Source: Bradyrhizobium algeriense (GTDB lineage: Bacteria; Pseudomonadota; Alphaproteobacteria; Rhizobiales; Xanthobacteraceae). Taken from it: 64,000 nt of DNA. The stretch lies in assembly GCF_036924595.1 (NCBI RefSeq), contig NZ_JAZHRV010000001.1, forward strand, positions 1 to 64,000, read 5' to 3'. The position numbers were made by a program, and so were the translations under genes. Positions within the stretch are counted from its first letter, which is position 1, and every line of letters begins with the position of its first letter. Below the pieces are notes generated by a model. The model saw only the letters and a program-made list of their open reading frames with translations, ran no database searches and was not told the origin of the DNA. Positions 23,973 through 32,848 of this stretch are shown one piece after another.

Positions 23973-25334
23973 ATGATGCGACCATTTGTTTCGCCATTTG
24001 CCGCAAGCGCGGCCTTTGCCATTGCAATCCTGACCTCCTTCGGCGCCCCGGCTCAGCCGGCCGCCGAGCCGCCGGTCATCTGTGCGGCGCTTTCGGCCGC
24101 CGAGCCCGCGAAGGTGATCGAGGTTTGCACCGCGCTGATCGACAATCCGGCGACGCCGCAAGCCGACCGGCTCGACGCCACGATTACCCGCGCCGCCGCG
24201 TTGCATAACAGCGGCCAGACCGGCAAGGCCCTGGCCGAAATCGATACCGTCATATCCAGGGATCCCAACCGGGCCCGGGCCTTCCGCGCCCGCGGTGAAA
24301 TCCTGCGTCAGACCGGCAAAATGGAGGCTGCGCTCGAGGCGCTGAACCAGGCCATCCGGCTCGAGCCGGACAATGCCAATGGTTACGCCAACCGTGGCAA
24401 CGCTTTCAACAACGCCAAAAAATACGACCGCGCCATCGAGGACTATAACGAAGCGCTGCGGCTCCAGCCGGATTTCGCGCAGGTGTTTTCGGATCGCGGC
24501 GCCGCCTGGTACTTCAAGGGCGAGTATCAGAAGGCGATCGCCGATTACGACGAGGCGCTGCGTCTTGAGCCGCACCGCGCGCGCACCTACAGCAACCGTT
24601 CTGCAGCTTACCGCAAGCTGGGCCGTGCGGAAAAAGCGATTGAGGACGTCACCGCGGCGATCCGGATCGATCCGACGCAGCCGGAATTCTTCGACAATCG
24701 AGGCCTCGACCTCGCCGGCAACGGCGACTACGCCCGCGCGATCGCCGACTACGACGAGGCGATCAAGATCTGCCCCGAAGCGAAATTCCTCACCAACCGC
24801 GGCGATGCCTACCAGGCCAGGAAGGATTACGACCGTGCCATCGCGGACTACGACGCGGCATTGAAGCTCGATCCAAAATTCCAGCGCGCCTACAACAACC
24901 GCGGCGCGGCCTGGGTCAAGAAGGGCGACCGCCGCCGCGCGCTGCAGGATTATGCGGAAGCCGTCCGTCTCAACCCTTCCGACAGCACCGCCGCCGCCAA
25001 TCACAAGGATATTGCGCAGGAGATCGAACGGCTGGGCTCGCTGAGCTACCAGAAGAATCTGCCGAGCTTCAATTGCACCACCGCGAAACGTCAGGTTGAA
25101 AAGGCGATCTGCGCCGATCCCGGTCTCGCCCAGCTCGACCGCAACATCAACGACGTGTTTCTGCGGGTGATCGCCAATGCGGAATCCGACAGCCATCGCG
25201 CGGCGCTGGCGCTGACCCGGCAGCAGCGCGATTTCATCGAGAAGCGCAACGCGTCGTTCGGCAAGCGCGGCTATGACCTCCGTCAGGCGATGGAGGACCG
25301 GCTGGAGAAGCTCAATACGATCGCTCGGCAATAG
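23973..25334 (+). CDS. Exported multi-TPR protein with LprI-like C-terminal domain (paralogue 2)
   Basis: A 453-residue protein. A signal peptide covers about residues 1-28 (ending APAQP). About eight TPR units span residues 65-350; repeated cores are NRGNAFNNAKKYDRAIEDYNEAL and DRGAAWYFKGEYQKAIADYDEAL. The C-terminal domain begins SFNCTTAKRQVEKAICADPGLAQLD and resembles LprI/DUF1311. It is a longer version of the 21831 protein; the two flank trpS. Two ATG codons (23973, 23976) lie after a GAAGAG site. It is divergent from the trpS leader. Confidence 0.88.
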   Translation: MMRPFVSPFAASAAFAIAILTSFGAPAQPAAEPPVICAALSAAEPAKVIEVCTALIDNPATPQADRLDATITRAAALHNSGQTGKALAEIDTVISRDPNRARAFRARGEILRQTGKMEAALEALNQAIRLEPDNANGYANRGNAFNNAKKYDRAIEDYNEALRLQPDFAQVFSDRGAAWYFKGEYQKAIADYDEALRLEPHRARTYSNRSAAYRKLGRAEKAIEDVTAAIRIDPTQPEFFDNRGLDLAGNGDYARAIADYDEAIKICPEAKFLTNRGDAYQARKDYDRAIADYDAALKLDPKFQRAYNNRGAAWVKKGDRRRALQDYAEAVRLNPSDSTAAANHKDIAQEIERLGSLSYQKNLPSFNCTTAKRQVEKAICADPGLAQLDRNINDVFLRVIANAESDSHRAALALTRQQRDFIEKRNASFGKRGYDLRQAMEDRLEKLNTIARQ

Positions 25335-25505
25335 GCTTTTGCAGAACGGCTGGTCTGTTCCGGCTTGATCTCCCACCGCTTCCCGTGACAATGCGTTCAA
25401 GAAATGCGGCCTGAATTTGATCCTGGTCAATGGCAGGGTGCCCGGCACTCGCCCATGTCAGGGCTTCCAGAGCTGCCCCAAGAACGCGTTGAGCGGGAGT
25501 GCGCC

Positions 25506-27416
25506 ATGAACGTTCAGAACAACAGCCGCTATCACGAGGTCCATGCCCGTTCGCTTAGCGACCCCGAGGGCTTTTGGGCCGAGGCGGCGCGCGAGATCGA
25601 CTGGATCGAGCCCGCCAAAAAGATATTCGATCCCTCGATGGGGACTTACGGCCGCTGGTTCGCCGGCGCTGTGGTCAACACCTGCTACAACGCGCTTGAC
25701 CGCCATGTCGCGGGCGGACGCGCGGATCAAGTCGCGCTGATCCACGATTCGCCGCTCACCAACTCCATCTCGAAATTCACCTATGCCGAGATGCTCAAGG
25801 AGGTGCAGACGCTCGCCGCCGTGATGGCCGATTTCGGCGTCGCCAAGGGCGACCGCGTCATCCTCTATATGCCGCTGGTGCCGGAAGCGGTGTTTGCGAT
25901 GCTGGCCTGTGCGCGGATCGGCGCGGTGCATTCGGTGGTGTTCGGCGGCTTTGCTGCGAAAGAGCTTGCAACCCGGATCGAGGACGCCAAGCCGAAACTG
26001 ATTTTTTCGGCAAGTTGCGGCATCGAGCCCGGCCGCATCGTGCAGTACAAGCCGCTGCTCGACGAGGCGATCAAGCTCTCGAGCGTCAAGCCCGAGAACT
26101 GCGTCATCCTGCAGCGGGCGCAGCATCCTTGCGAACTCACGGCCGGCCGCGATCACGACTGGGCAGCGTTGCGCCGTGCTGCGCTCGCTGCCGGCAAGGC
26201 CGCGCCGTGCACGCCGGTGCTGGCGACCGATCCGCTCTACATTCTCTACACGTCCGGCACGACGGGAATCCCGAAGGGCGTCGTGCGCGACAATGGCGGG
26301 CATCTGGTCGCGCTGAAATGGTCGATGTTCAACCTCTACGGCGTCAAGCCCGGCGAGGTCTGGTGGTGCGGCTCCGACATCGGCTGGGTGGTCGGCCACA
26401 GCTACATCGTCTACGGGCCGCTGATTCATGGCGCCACGTCCATCATGTATGAGGGCAAACCGATCGGCACGCCGGATGCCGGCGCGTTCTGGCGCGTGAT
26501 CTCGGAACACAAGGCGGTCGCCCTGTTCACCGCACCGACCGCGTTCCGCGCCATCCGCAAGGAAGACCCGGATGGCGCGTTCATCCGCAAATACGATCTG
26601 TCGAAATTCCGCACGCTGTTTCTGGCCGGCGAGCGCGCCGATCCGCCGACGGTGGAGTGGGCGGAAGCACAGTTGAAGGTGCCTGTCATCGATCACTGGT
26701 GGCAGACCGAAACCGGCTGGTGCATCGCCGGCAATCCGGTGGGGCTCGGTATGCTGCCGGTCAAGCACGGCTCGCCGACGGTGCCGATGCCGGGCTATCA
26801 GGTCGACGTGGTCGACGAGGCATCCAGGCCGGTGCCCGCGGGCACCATGGGCTCAATCGTGATCAAGCTGCCGATGCCGCCGGCCTGCCTGCCGACCTTG
26901 TGGGAGCAGGATGCGCGCTTTAAGGAAGCCTACCTCACGGAGTTTCCCGGCTACTACAAGACATCCGACGCCGGCTACAAGGATGAGGACGGCTATGTCT
27001 GGGTGATGGGCCGCACCGACGACATCATCAATGTCGCCGGCCACCGGCTCTCCACCGGCGGCATGGAGGAAATTCTGGCTTCCCATGCCGACGTCGCCGA
27101 ATGCGCGGTGCTCGGCATCAAGGACGCGATCAAGGGCGAAGTGCCCTGCGGCTTCCTGGTGCTGAAGGCCGGCGTGACGCGCGCGCCTGCCGAGATCGAA
27201 AGGGAGATCGTGGCGCTGGTGCGCGACAAGCTCGGGCCCGTCGCAGCCTTCAAGCTCGCGATCACGGTCGGCCGGCTGCCGAAGACCCGCTCGGGAAAAA
27301 TCCTGCGCGGCACCATCAAGAAGATCGCCGACGGCGAAAGCTGGACCATGCCGGCCACCATCGAGGACCCCAAGGTGCTCGACGAAATCGGCGACGCGCT
27401 GAAGGGCAGGGTGTAG
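25506..27416 (+). CDS. prpE: Propionyl-CoA synthetase (acetyl-CoA synthetase-like)
   Basis: A 636-residue AMP-forming acyl-CoA synthetase. It has YTSGTTGIPKGVV (the ATP-binding P-loop, about residue 258), WWQTETGW, GRTDDIINVAGHRLSTG, and near the C-terminus SGKILRGTIKKIA, whose Lys is the adenylation and acetylation residue. Length and the RDNGGH context favour PrpE over Acs. It activates propionate (possibly acetate) to the CoA ester in the cytoplasm. GGGAG lies about 7 nt before the ATG. No methylcitrate or methylmalonyl genes are adjacent. Confidence 0.9.
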   Translation: MNVQNNSRYHEVHARSLSDPEGFWAEAAREIDWIEPAKKIFDPSMGTYGRWFAGAVVNTCYNALDRHVAGGRADQVALIHDSPLTNSISKFTYAEMLKEVQTLAAVMADFGVAKGDRVILYMPLVPEAVFAMLACARIGAVHSVVFGGFAAKELATRIEDAKPKLIFSASCGIEPGRIVQYKPLLDEAIKLSSVKPENCVILQRAQHPCELTAGRDHDWAALRRAALAAGKAAPCTPVLATDPLYILYTSGTTGIPKGVVRDNGGHLVALKWSMFNLYGVKPGEVWWCGSDIGWVVGHSYIVYGPLIHGATSIMYEGKPIGTPDAGAFWRVISEHKAVALFTAPTAFRAIRKEDPDGAFIRKYDLSKFRTLFLAGERADPPTVEWAEAQLKVPVIDHWWQTETGWCIAGNPVGLGMLPVKHGSPTVPMPGYQVDVVDEASRPVPAGTMGSIVIKLPMPPACLPTLWEQDARFKEAYLTEFPGYYKTSDAGYKDEDGYVWVMGRTDDIINVAGHRLSTGGMEEILASHADVAECAVLGIKDAIKGEVPCGFLVLKAGVTRAPAEIEREIVALVRDKLGPVAAFKLAITVGRLPKTRSGKILRGTIKKIADGESWTMPATIEDPKVLDEIGDALKGRV

Positions 27417-27475
27417 GGCTTCGGGGTCAAGCCAATCGCTTGAACCCGGCCATGAACAGCCTGGCGCACGTGCGG

Positions 27476-29107
27476 CTAGCCCAGCAGCTCTTCAGTGACT
27501 TCGTCGGAGAACCGCTTTCTGATTCCTGCAATGAGGACGCATTCGGGATCATCCGGGACTACCGTTGCGCCCGGCATGCCGTGATCAAGCAGGGCGCGCG
27601 CGCAGCCGGTCCAATCGCCACCTTCGACCGGCTCGTTAAGGGATGCCCATCCGAGTGTGCCGCTGGCGTTGTCGCCATAGCCGTGCTGTTCCGTCCAACT
27701 CGCACCGTGTTCGAGTAGGAAGCGAGTCAGCCCGGCATTGCCGCTGAACACTGCGAGATTGAGGGCAGAGGCGTCCCAGTCGCCGCCGCGCACCGCAATC
27801 GGCCAGCCCAGCCTGACCATCAGCCTGACGGCGTCGTCGGCGCCTGCTGCTGTCATATCAGGCAGCAATCGCAATTGTGCCGGCGACAGCGAGGCCGGCA
27901 GGTCGGGGCGCCGCGAAGCCATCGCGCGTGCCTCGGCTTCGTCGCCGCGCGCGCACGCGGCAATAAAGCGTTCCTCGTCGGAAATATCAGGCGCGTCAGT
28001 TCGCGCCCGCAGCAGGGCGGCAGCGTCAGTAAGCCCGAATTGCAGCGCCAGCCGGTACGGGCTGACGCCTTCCGCCGTCGGTCGCGATGGATCGGCGCCC
28101 GCATCCAGCAGTGCCTTCACATGGCGTGGCCGTCGGCGATAGATCGCCCATGTGAGCGGCGAACCCCAATCGGTCAGCGGCGGATTTCGCGCCGGCTCGT
28201 TCGGATCGCCGCCATGCTGCAGCAGAAGCTTCAGCGCAGTGTCGTCGTCGAGATCGATCGAACGGTAGATCGCATTGCTTTCTGCGATGCGCGCGCCGTG
28301 CTCCAGCAGCAGACGCGTGCACGCTGGATTCTCCAGCGAGTGATAAAGCGATTCGCCGTCATTGGGGTCCGCACCGGCTTTGAGCAATAGTTTGGTCAAT
28401 ACCGGATCGTGGTTGCTACCCGCGGCGCCGTAGAGCGTGGAGAGCGGACAGCGCTGATCCGGCTCGCTCAGGGATCCCGGCGGCCAGCGGCTGTAGATGT
28501 GCTGGTTGACGTCGGCGCCTGCCGCGATGAGCTGCTGCACGCTGCGATGCAGGCGCTCGCGAAATTCCTCCACGCGTAGCAGGCTCGAATGTGCGACAGC
28601 GCAAAGCGGCGGCAATCGCAACGGGCCACCAGGCCGGTTGACCCATGCCGGATCGGCTTGCGTCGCCTGCTGCAGCACGCGTTCGTCGCCGATCGCGCAG
28701 GCAAGATAAGGATCGCCTGCGACGAGGTCGGGATCATCGGCCAGAATCCGTAAAGCAACGCGCGGGTTGGCGCGGTTGACTGTGCCGCTGACGTCGCCGG
28801 AATAAAGCAGCTGGGCCCAGTGCAGGACGCGAACGGCGCGCTCATTCTGCGTGACCGCCTGCACCTCGACGTAACGCTTCAAGTCAGGCCAGGATGCAAA
28901 GCCGTGTTCGCGCGCGATGCATGATTGCGCATCGTGCAGGCGCAGTCCCCGGGACGAAAGGTCTTCATCGCTGAGGCCCGCCGTTGCCGGCAGCGCGTGC
29001 CGAAACCGCGCCATCGCCGCCGCATCGCGGCTTCGATAGCGGCGGATCAATTCCTTTGCTTGTTTCTTCAGATGATCGAGGTTCAATCGATCGGGAGACC
29101 GGTTCAT
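27476..29107 (-). CDS. Ankyrin-repeat protein
   Basis: A 543-residue soluble protein. An N-terminal helical segment (LNLDHLKKQAKELIRRYRSRD) and a domain ending REHGFASWPDLKRYVE precede ankyrin-type repeats. Recognisable units are QLIAAGADVNQH, LLLKAGADPNDG, LLLEHGARIAES, LLLQHGGDPNEP, ALLDAGADPSRP and FLLEHGASW. The first 90 residues resemble the N-terminal module of many Bradyrhizobium ankyrin proteins. A strong ribosome site (GGAGG, 6 nt) sets the ATG at 29107. No secretion signal is visible. Targets are unknown. Confidence 0.85.
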   Translation of the reverse strand: MNRSPDRLNLDHLKKQAKELIRRYRSRDAAAMARFRHALPATAGLSDEDLSSRGLRLHDAQSCIAREHGFASWPDLKRYVEVQAVTQNERAVRVLHWAQLLYSGDVSGTVNRANPRVALRILADDPDLVAGDPYLACAIGDERVLQQATQADPAWVNRPGGPLRLPPLCAVAHSSLLRVEEFRERLHRSVQQLIAAGADVNQHIYSRWPPGSLSEPDQRCPLSTLYGAAGSNHDPVLTKLLLKAGADPNDGESLYHSLENPACTRLLLEHGARIAESNAIYRSIDLDDDTALKLLLQHGGDPNEPARNPPLTDWGSPLTWAIYRRRPRHVKALLDAGADPSRPTAEGVSPYRLALQFGLTDAAALLRARTDAPDISDEERFIAACARGDEAEARAMASRRPDLPASLSPAQLRLLPDMTAAGADDAVRLMVRLGWPIAVRGGDWDASALNLAVFSGNAGLTRFLLEHGASWTEQHGYGDNASGTLGWASLNEPVEGGDWTGCARALLDHGMPGATVVPDDPECVLIAGIRKRFSDEVTEELLG

Positions 29108-29298
29108 CAAACACCTCCGTGCATGACATCGCCGACGGCCCGCAATACCGGCTGCACAAAGGCTCTAGATGTCGCTCGAAAGCTGCAAGTGGGTTCAACC
29201 CTTCCCGCGGGCCCGGGAGCGGCTTGCACCGCATCCGCTACAATATGGCCAGTGCAGGCGATGGTCAAATTGGCCGGATAGGCACGGCTCCAGGGTAG

Positions 29299-29331
29299 AA
29301 AAATCCCGGCCGCGCAGCTGGCGGCCGGGAT
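29299..29331 (-). terminator. Rho-independent terminator
   Basis: ATCCCGGCCGC (29303-29313) and GCGGCCGGGAT (29321-29331) form an 11-bp stem with a 7-nt loop. On the minus strand it is followed by TTTTT. It lies 22 bp after the stop codon of the small secreted protein gene. Confidence 0.88.
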
Positions 29332-29352
29332 CTTTATTGCAAGAACGTTCGA

Positions 29353-29598
29353 TCAGTAGGCGCAGACGTTCACAGTGCGCAGGCGCATGCCGCGGCGGGT
29401 TTCGACCCAGCGCTGTTGCAGGCAGCCGTTCAAACCGGTGTCGACATAGACGCCGCCGAAGCCGACGCCGATGGCGGGACCCCAGCCGTGGCCCCAATGA
29501 TGATGGCCGTGGTAAAAGCCGCCGGCGGAAGCGGGCGCTGCAGCGGCAATGGTGAGCGCGGCGGTGGCGATCAGTCCGAGGGTCATCTTGCGAAACAT
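29353..29598 (-). CDS. Small exported His/Gly-rich protein
   Basis: An 81-residue protein. A Sec signal peptide (residues about 1-25, ending PASAG) is followed by a His-rich run (GFYHGHHHWGHGWG) that could bind metal, then a Gly-rich part and two Cys (NGCLQQ and VNVCAY). GGAGAG lies 9 nt before the ATG, and a strong terminator follows. It resembles abundant small secreted proteins of rhizobia of unknown role. Confidence 0.78.
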   Translation of the reverse strand: MFRKMTLGLIATAALTIAAAAPASAGGFYHGHHHWGHGWGPAIGVGFGGVYVDTGLNGCLQQRWVETRRGMRLRTVNVCAY

Positions 29599-29702
29599 TT
29601 TAAATACTCTCCAATTGATTGGCACGAGGCCGTTGTTGCGTCCCTGCCCATCAGTCGGGCCGACGACGTTCTGCGTTCACGTACGAAGGGGAGAATCGTG
29701 TT

Positions 29703-30731
29703 TCAGGAGTGTTTCGTGGCGCGAGATCCGCGGAAATCCTTGTCATCCTGGTAACCATCCTGCGCCGCCCGGTAGCGTGCGGCCATGGCCTGGGTGAGTT
29801 CGGCCATCCTGTCGCGCAGCTCGGCCGGTGCCAGCACCTCCGCCTCCGCGCCGAGACGCAGCAGCTCGGCGGCTGCATGCCACACCGTTTTTCCGATCGG
29901 CACGACAGCGATCCGCCAGCCGGAGGCATCTGCGGCCTCCTCGATACGGGTGCGCGTCCTCACGTAAGGCTGGCTCAAGGCGTTGAGCAGTTTTATGCCG
30001 AACGGCGACAGCCGCACGGTGGCGTAGTTCGGATGCATCTCGGCTTCGAGCCGGATCGTTGCGGCTTGCCAATAGGCGGCGAGATCGAAACCGGCGGGCC
30101 GGACGCAGCGCTCGTCCAGAACGTTGCAGTCGAGAACGCGTGCCACGCGATAGGTGCGCACGCTGCCATCGACGTGCCCTGCGAGATACCAGCTGCCGCC
30201 TTTCAGCACGAGGCCGAGCGGCGCGACGCGACGGCGCTTCTCGGCCCGCCAGCTCTGGTAGCGGATTTCGATCAGGTTTTCGCGCAGCAGCGCGCTCGCA
30301 ATGGCGCGCAGATGCTTCGGCTGCTCGGTTTCGCCGAACCAGCTTGGGGCATCGAGATGAAAGCGTTCCTGCATCCGGCCGGCGTCCGGACGCAGGTTGG
30401 CCGGCAGTGCCGCCATCAGCTTGGTCTGCGCCGTCAGCATCGCAGCATCGAGGCCAAGCGCGGCCGCGGGACCCGGCAGTCCCGTCATGAACAGCGCCTC
30501 GGCCTCCGGTTGTGACAGTCCGTTCAGCCGCACGCGATAACCATCGAGCAGGCGGTAGCCGCCTTCCGCGCCGCGCTCGGCATAGACGGGAATGCCGGCC
30601 GCGGCGAGCGCATCGATGTCGCGATAGATGGTGCGCGCCGAAACCTCGCAGGCCTCCGCGAGTTCGGGCGCGGTGACCTGTCCCCGCGCCTGCAGGGTGG
30701 TGAGGATCGAAAGCAGCCGGCTTGCGCGCAT
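29703..30731 (-). CDS. YafY-type HTH/WYL transcriptional regulator (regulator 1)
   Basis: A 342-residue regulator. An N-terminal DeoR/HTH_11 winged helix (residues about 1-60, with EVSARTIYRDIDALAAAGIPVYAERG) is followed by a WYL domain, here with GSWYLAGHVDGSVRTYRVARV in place of the canonical W-Y-L. A C-terminal WCX-like extension completes it. AGGG precedes the ATG. It is divergent from a GST gene; a perfect palindrome lies 11 bp upstream of its start. It should control itself and the GST. Confidence 0.9.
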   Translation of the reverse strand: MRASRLLSILTTLQARGQVTAPELAEACEVSARTIYRDIDALAAAGIPVYAERGAEGGYRLLDGYRVRLNGLSQPEAEALFMTGLPGPAAALGLDAAMLTAQTKLMAALPANLRPDAGRMQERFHLDAPSWFGETEQPKHLRAIASALLRENLIEIRYQSWRAEKRRRVAPLGLVLKGGSWYLAGHVDGSVRTYRVARVLDCNVLDERCVRPAGFDLAAYWQAATIRLEAEMHPNYATVRLSPFGIKLLNALSQPYVRTRTRIEEAADASGWRIAVVPIGKTVWHAAAELLRLGAEAEVLAPAELRDRMAELTQAMAARYRAAQDGYQDDKDFRGSRATKHS

Positions 30732-30741
30732 GATCCCTTAA

Positions 30742-30772
30742 ACCATACCTGACACAGGATGTCAGGTATGGT
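30742..30772. promoter_or_regulatory. Operator of WYL regulator 1/GST (perfect palindrome)
   Basis: ACCATACCTGACA (30742-30754) and TGTCAGGTATGGT (30760-30772) are exact reverse complements, 13 bp each, spaced by 5 bp. It lies 48 bp before the GST start codon. Its CTGACA-N5-TGTCAG core resembles the operators of the second WYL regulator at about 40 kb. Confidence 0.82.
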
Positions 30773-30819
30773 CAGGCATAGAAGGTCCGTTGCCCGCGAG
30801 GGCCCAATGGAGACTGCCA

Positions 30820-31464
30820 ATGACCAGCAATGACCGCATCGCGCTTTATTATTCGCCGCAGACCCGCGCGACGGGCACGCGGGTGCTGCTGGAGGAACTG
30901 GGAGCCCCCTACGATCTCCATGTCCTGAACATGAAGGCGGGCGAGCAGCGCCAGCCGGCCTATCTCGCCATCAACCTGCTGGGCAAGGTGCCGGTCATTC
31001 GCCACGGCGAGGCGCTGGTGACCGAGCAGGTGGCGATCTACATCTACCTCGCCGACCTGTTTCCGGGAGCCGGGCTGACGCCGGCGCTCGACGATCCCTG
31101 CCGCGGTCCGTATCTGCGCTGGATCGCCTATTACGGTTCGTCCTTCGAGCCTGCCTTGATCGATAAATTCATGAAGCGCGAACCGGCCCCTGTGTCGCAT
31201 TCGCCATATTCCGACTACGACTCCATGCTCGGCGCATTGGAGGCGCAGCTTTCCAGGGGACCCTATCTGCTCGGAGAACGCATGACGGCGGCCGACATTC
31301 TCTGGGGTGTGGCGTTCAGTTGGACGATGATGTTTGGCTTCGTGCCGCGAAAGGACATATTTGCGGCCTATGCCGAGCGCATCACGTCGCGGCCCGCCTT
31401 CCAGCGGATCACCGCGTCCGATGCCGAAATGGCGGCGCAGCACGCGGCAGCTTGCGGCGGGTGA
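30820..31464 (+). CDS. Glutathione S-transferase (GST 1)
   Basis: A 214-residue cytosolic GST. The thioredoxin-like N-terminal domain holds LYYSPQTRATGTRVLLEELG (active-site Ser/Thr region) and the conserved cis-Pro segment GKVPVI, then TEQVAIYIYLADLFP. A helical C-terminal domain has LLGERMTAADILWG, the N-capping and hydrophobic staple region. GGAG lies 7 nt before the ATG. Its expression is presumably set by the divergent WYL regulator. Substrate unknown. Confidence 0.9.
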   Translation: MTSNDRIALYYSPQTRATGTRVLLEELGAPYDLHVLNMKAGEQRQPAYLAINLLGKVPVIRHGEALVTEQVAIYIYLADLFPGAGLTPALDDPCRGPYLRWIAYYGSSFEPALIDKFMKREPAPVSHSPYSDYDSMLGALEAQLSRGPYLLGERMTAADILWGVAFSWTMMFGFVPRKDIFAAYAERITSRPAFQRITASDAEMAAQHAAACGG

Positions 31465-31484
31465 GCGGCACCACGGGTTCCCTG

Positions 31485-31919
31485 ATGACAAAGACAGTTC
31501 ACACGACCAACTGTTTCGACACCTTCATCCAGGTCGCGGAGGATTGCCCCGCGCGTACCGGTGAGGAGCCGCCGGCCCGCGCGGGGAATCCGACGGTCGC
31601 AGGCCTGCAATACAGGATGATTGCGGAAGCGCCCTACAAGTACACCTCCGACGACGTCATATTCGCGACCTCCGCCCACGGCCGGCAGCTCGATGCGAAG
31701 GCGACGAAGAAGGCGCGAAGCCTTGCCCGCGACGAATTCTTCTCCAAGGGGCAGGCGTGTCTGCGCGCGTCAGGGCTTGGCAAGCGCTTCGGCTGGGGCG
31801 TGCATGCCGATGCCGAGGGGCGCGTCGCGATCTACGCGGTCGACAGCAAGCGCTACCAGGCGCTTGCGCGCGATCCCGATATAAAGCAGGTCCGGGCGAT
31901 GCGGACGAAGCGGGCCTGA
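31485..31919 (+). CDS. DUF6157 family protein
   Basis: A 144-residue protein beginning MTKTVHTTNCFDTFIQVAEDCPA, which matches the conserved HTT-x-FxTFIxVAEDCP opening I know for DUF6157. The central FGWGVHADAEGRVAIYAVDSKRY segment is also characteristic. It starts 20 bp after the GST gene, so it may be cotranscribed. The family's biochemical role is unknown. Confidence 0.78.
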   Translation: MTKTVHTTNCFDTFIQVAEDCPARTGEEPPARAGNPTVAGLQYRMIAEAPYKYTSDDVIFATSAHGRQLDAKATKKARSLARDEFFSKGQACLRASGLGKRFGWGVHADAEGRVAIYAVDSKRYQALARDPDIKQVRAMRTKRA

Positions 31920-31927
31920 ATTTTTCC

Positions 31928-32028
31928 ATAGCGTTTTCGAGCGAAGTGGGTAACCGGTTCGCGTGAAGAAAACGCGTCGAAACTGGAATCTAGAGTCCCG
32001 TTCCGATCTTATCGGAACGGGACTCTAG
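31928..32028. repeat. Dispersed palindromic repeat copy 2 with long terminator-like stem
   Basis: Contains AGCGTTTTC, AGCGAAGTGG, GGTTCGCGT, AAGAAAACGCGTC and AATCTAGAGTCC, in the same order as the copy at 1757-1832. It ends with a perfect 18-bp stem, CTAGAGTCCCGTTCCGAT (31990-32007) with its complement at 32011-32028 and a 3-nt loop. Its position between two convergent genes suggests it also terminates transcription. Confidence 0.78.
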
Positions 32029-32033
32029 GCTTC

Positions 32034-32819
32034 TCAGAATTTCGGCGGGCGCTTCTCGGCAAAGGCCTTGATGCCTTCCTTGATCTCGGCGCTGCGCATG
32101 CTCTCGCGATGACGGAGGTCGGCGGCTTCCTCGTCGAGTTTACCGCGGGCGAATTCATTGATGGCGCGCTTCATGCCGCGCATTGCGAGCGGCGCGTTGC
32201 CGGCCAGAATGTTGGCGAGCCGGTCGACTTCCTCGTCGAGCGCTTCCTCCGGCACCATGGCGGTGAGGTAGCCGATCCGCAGCATTTCGGGTGCTGAGAT
32301 TTTCTGCGCGGTGAGAAACAGCATTTTGGCGTTGTCGACGCCGAGCCGCGACACATAGCGGGCGATGCCGCTCTTGTAATAGTGCAGGCCGAGCCGCGCC
32401 GCCGGCATGAACATTTCAGCCGTATCGACGCCGATGCGGAAATCGCAGGCCAGTGCCAGGTCGGTCGCGCCGCCATAGACGCCGCCATTGAGCCGGCAGA
32501 TCGTCGGCACGCCAAGGTCCTCCAGGCGGTCGACCACCGCTTCGAATGCCGATCCCGCGCTCGGCTGCGCGTTCGCGCTTGTTGCGCGGTCGGCCACTGA
32601 ATTGAGATCGTAGCCGGCGCTGAAAGCGCGGCCGGTGCCGGTCAACACCAGCACGCGGATCGCGGGATCGGCTTCGATCCGGTCGAACAGCTTTACGAGG
32701 TCGCCGAGATCCTCGCTCTGCAGCCGGTTCAGATGTTTCGGCCGGTTGAGGCGGATGGTGGCGCGCGCGCCTGTGACTTCAAGTATCGGCGCGCTTGCTG
32801 TGTCGGCTGCTTCACGCAT
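32034..32819 (-). CDS. Enoyl-CoA hydratase/isomerase family protein
   Basis: A 261-residue crotonase-fold protein. The oxyanion-hole motifs are GRAFSAGYDLNSV (about residue 70) and NGGVYGGATDLALACDFRIG. In the second, Gly-Gly-Ala is present, but the usual catalytic Glu of GGGxELAxxCD is replaced by Thr-Asp (ATDLALACD), so classical hydration is not assured. The start at 32819 has GGAG 6 nt upstream; two upstream ATGs lack one. It lies 29 bp after the channel gene on the same strand, so they may be cotranscribed. Confidence 0.85.
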   Translation of the reverse strand: MREAADTASAPILEVTGARATIRLNRPKHLNRLQSEDLGDLVKLFDRIEADPAIRVLVLTGTGRAFSAGYDLNSVADRATSANAQPSAGSAFEAVVDRLEDLGVPTICRLNGGVYGGATDLALACDFRIGVDTAEMFMPAARLGLHYYKSGIARYVSRLGVDNAKMLFLTAQKISAPEMLRIGYLTAMVPEEALDEEVDRLANILAGNAPLAMRGMKRAINEFARGKLDEEAADLRHRESMRSAEIKEGIKAFAEKRPPKF

Positions 32820-32848
32820 GCTGTTCTCCATTGTTCTTGCTTGTTTGA

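Noticed and set aside
23763..25448. 561-codon minus-strand frame over the TPR protein gene
   Set aside because: It is the antisense shadow of the TPR repeats; the repeating VxxVGDR pattern is generated by the repeat units on the other strand.
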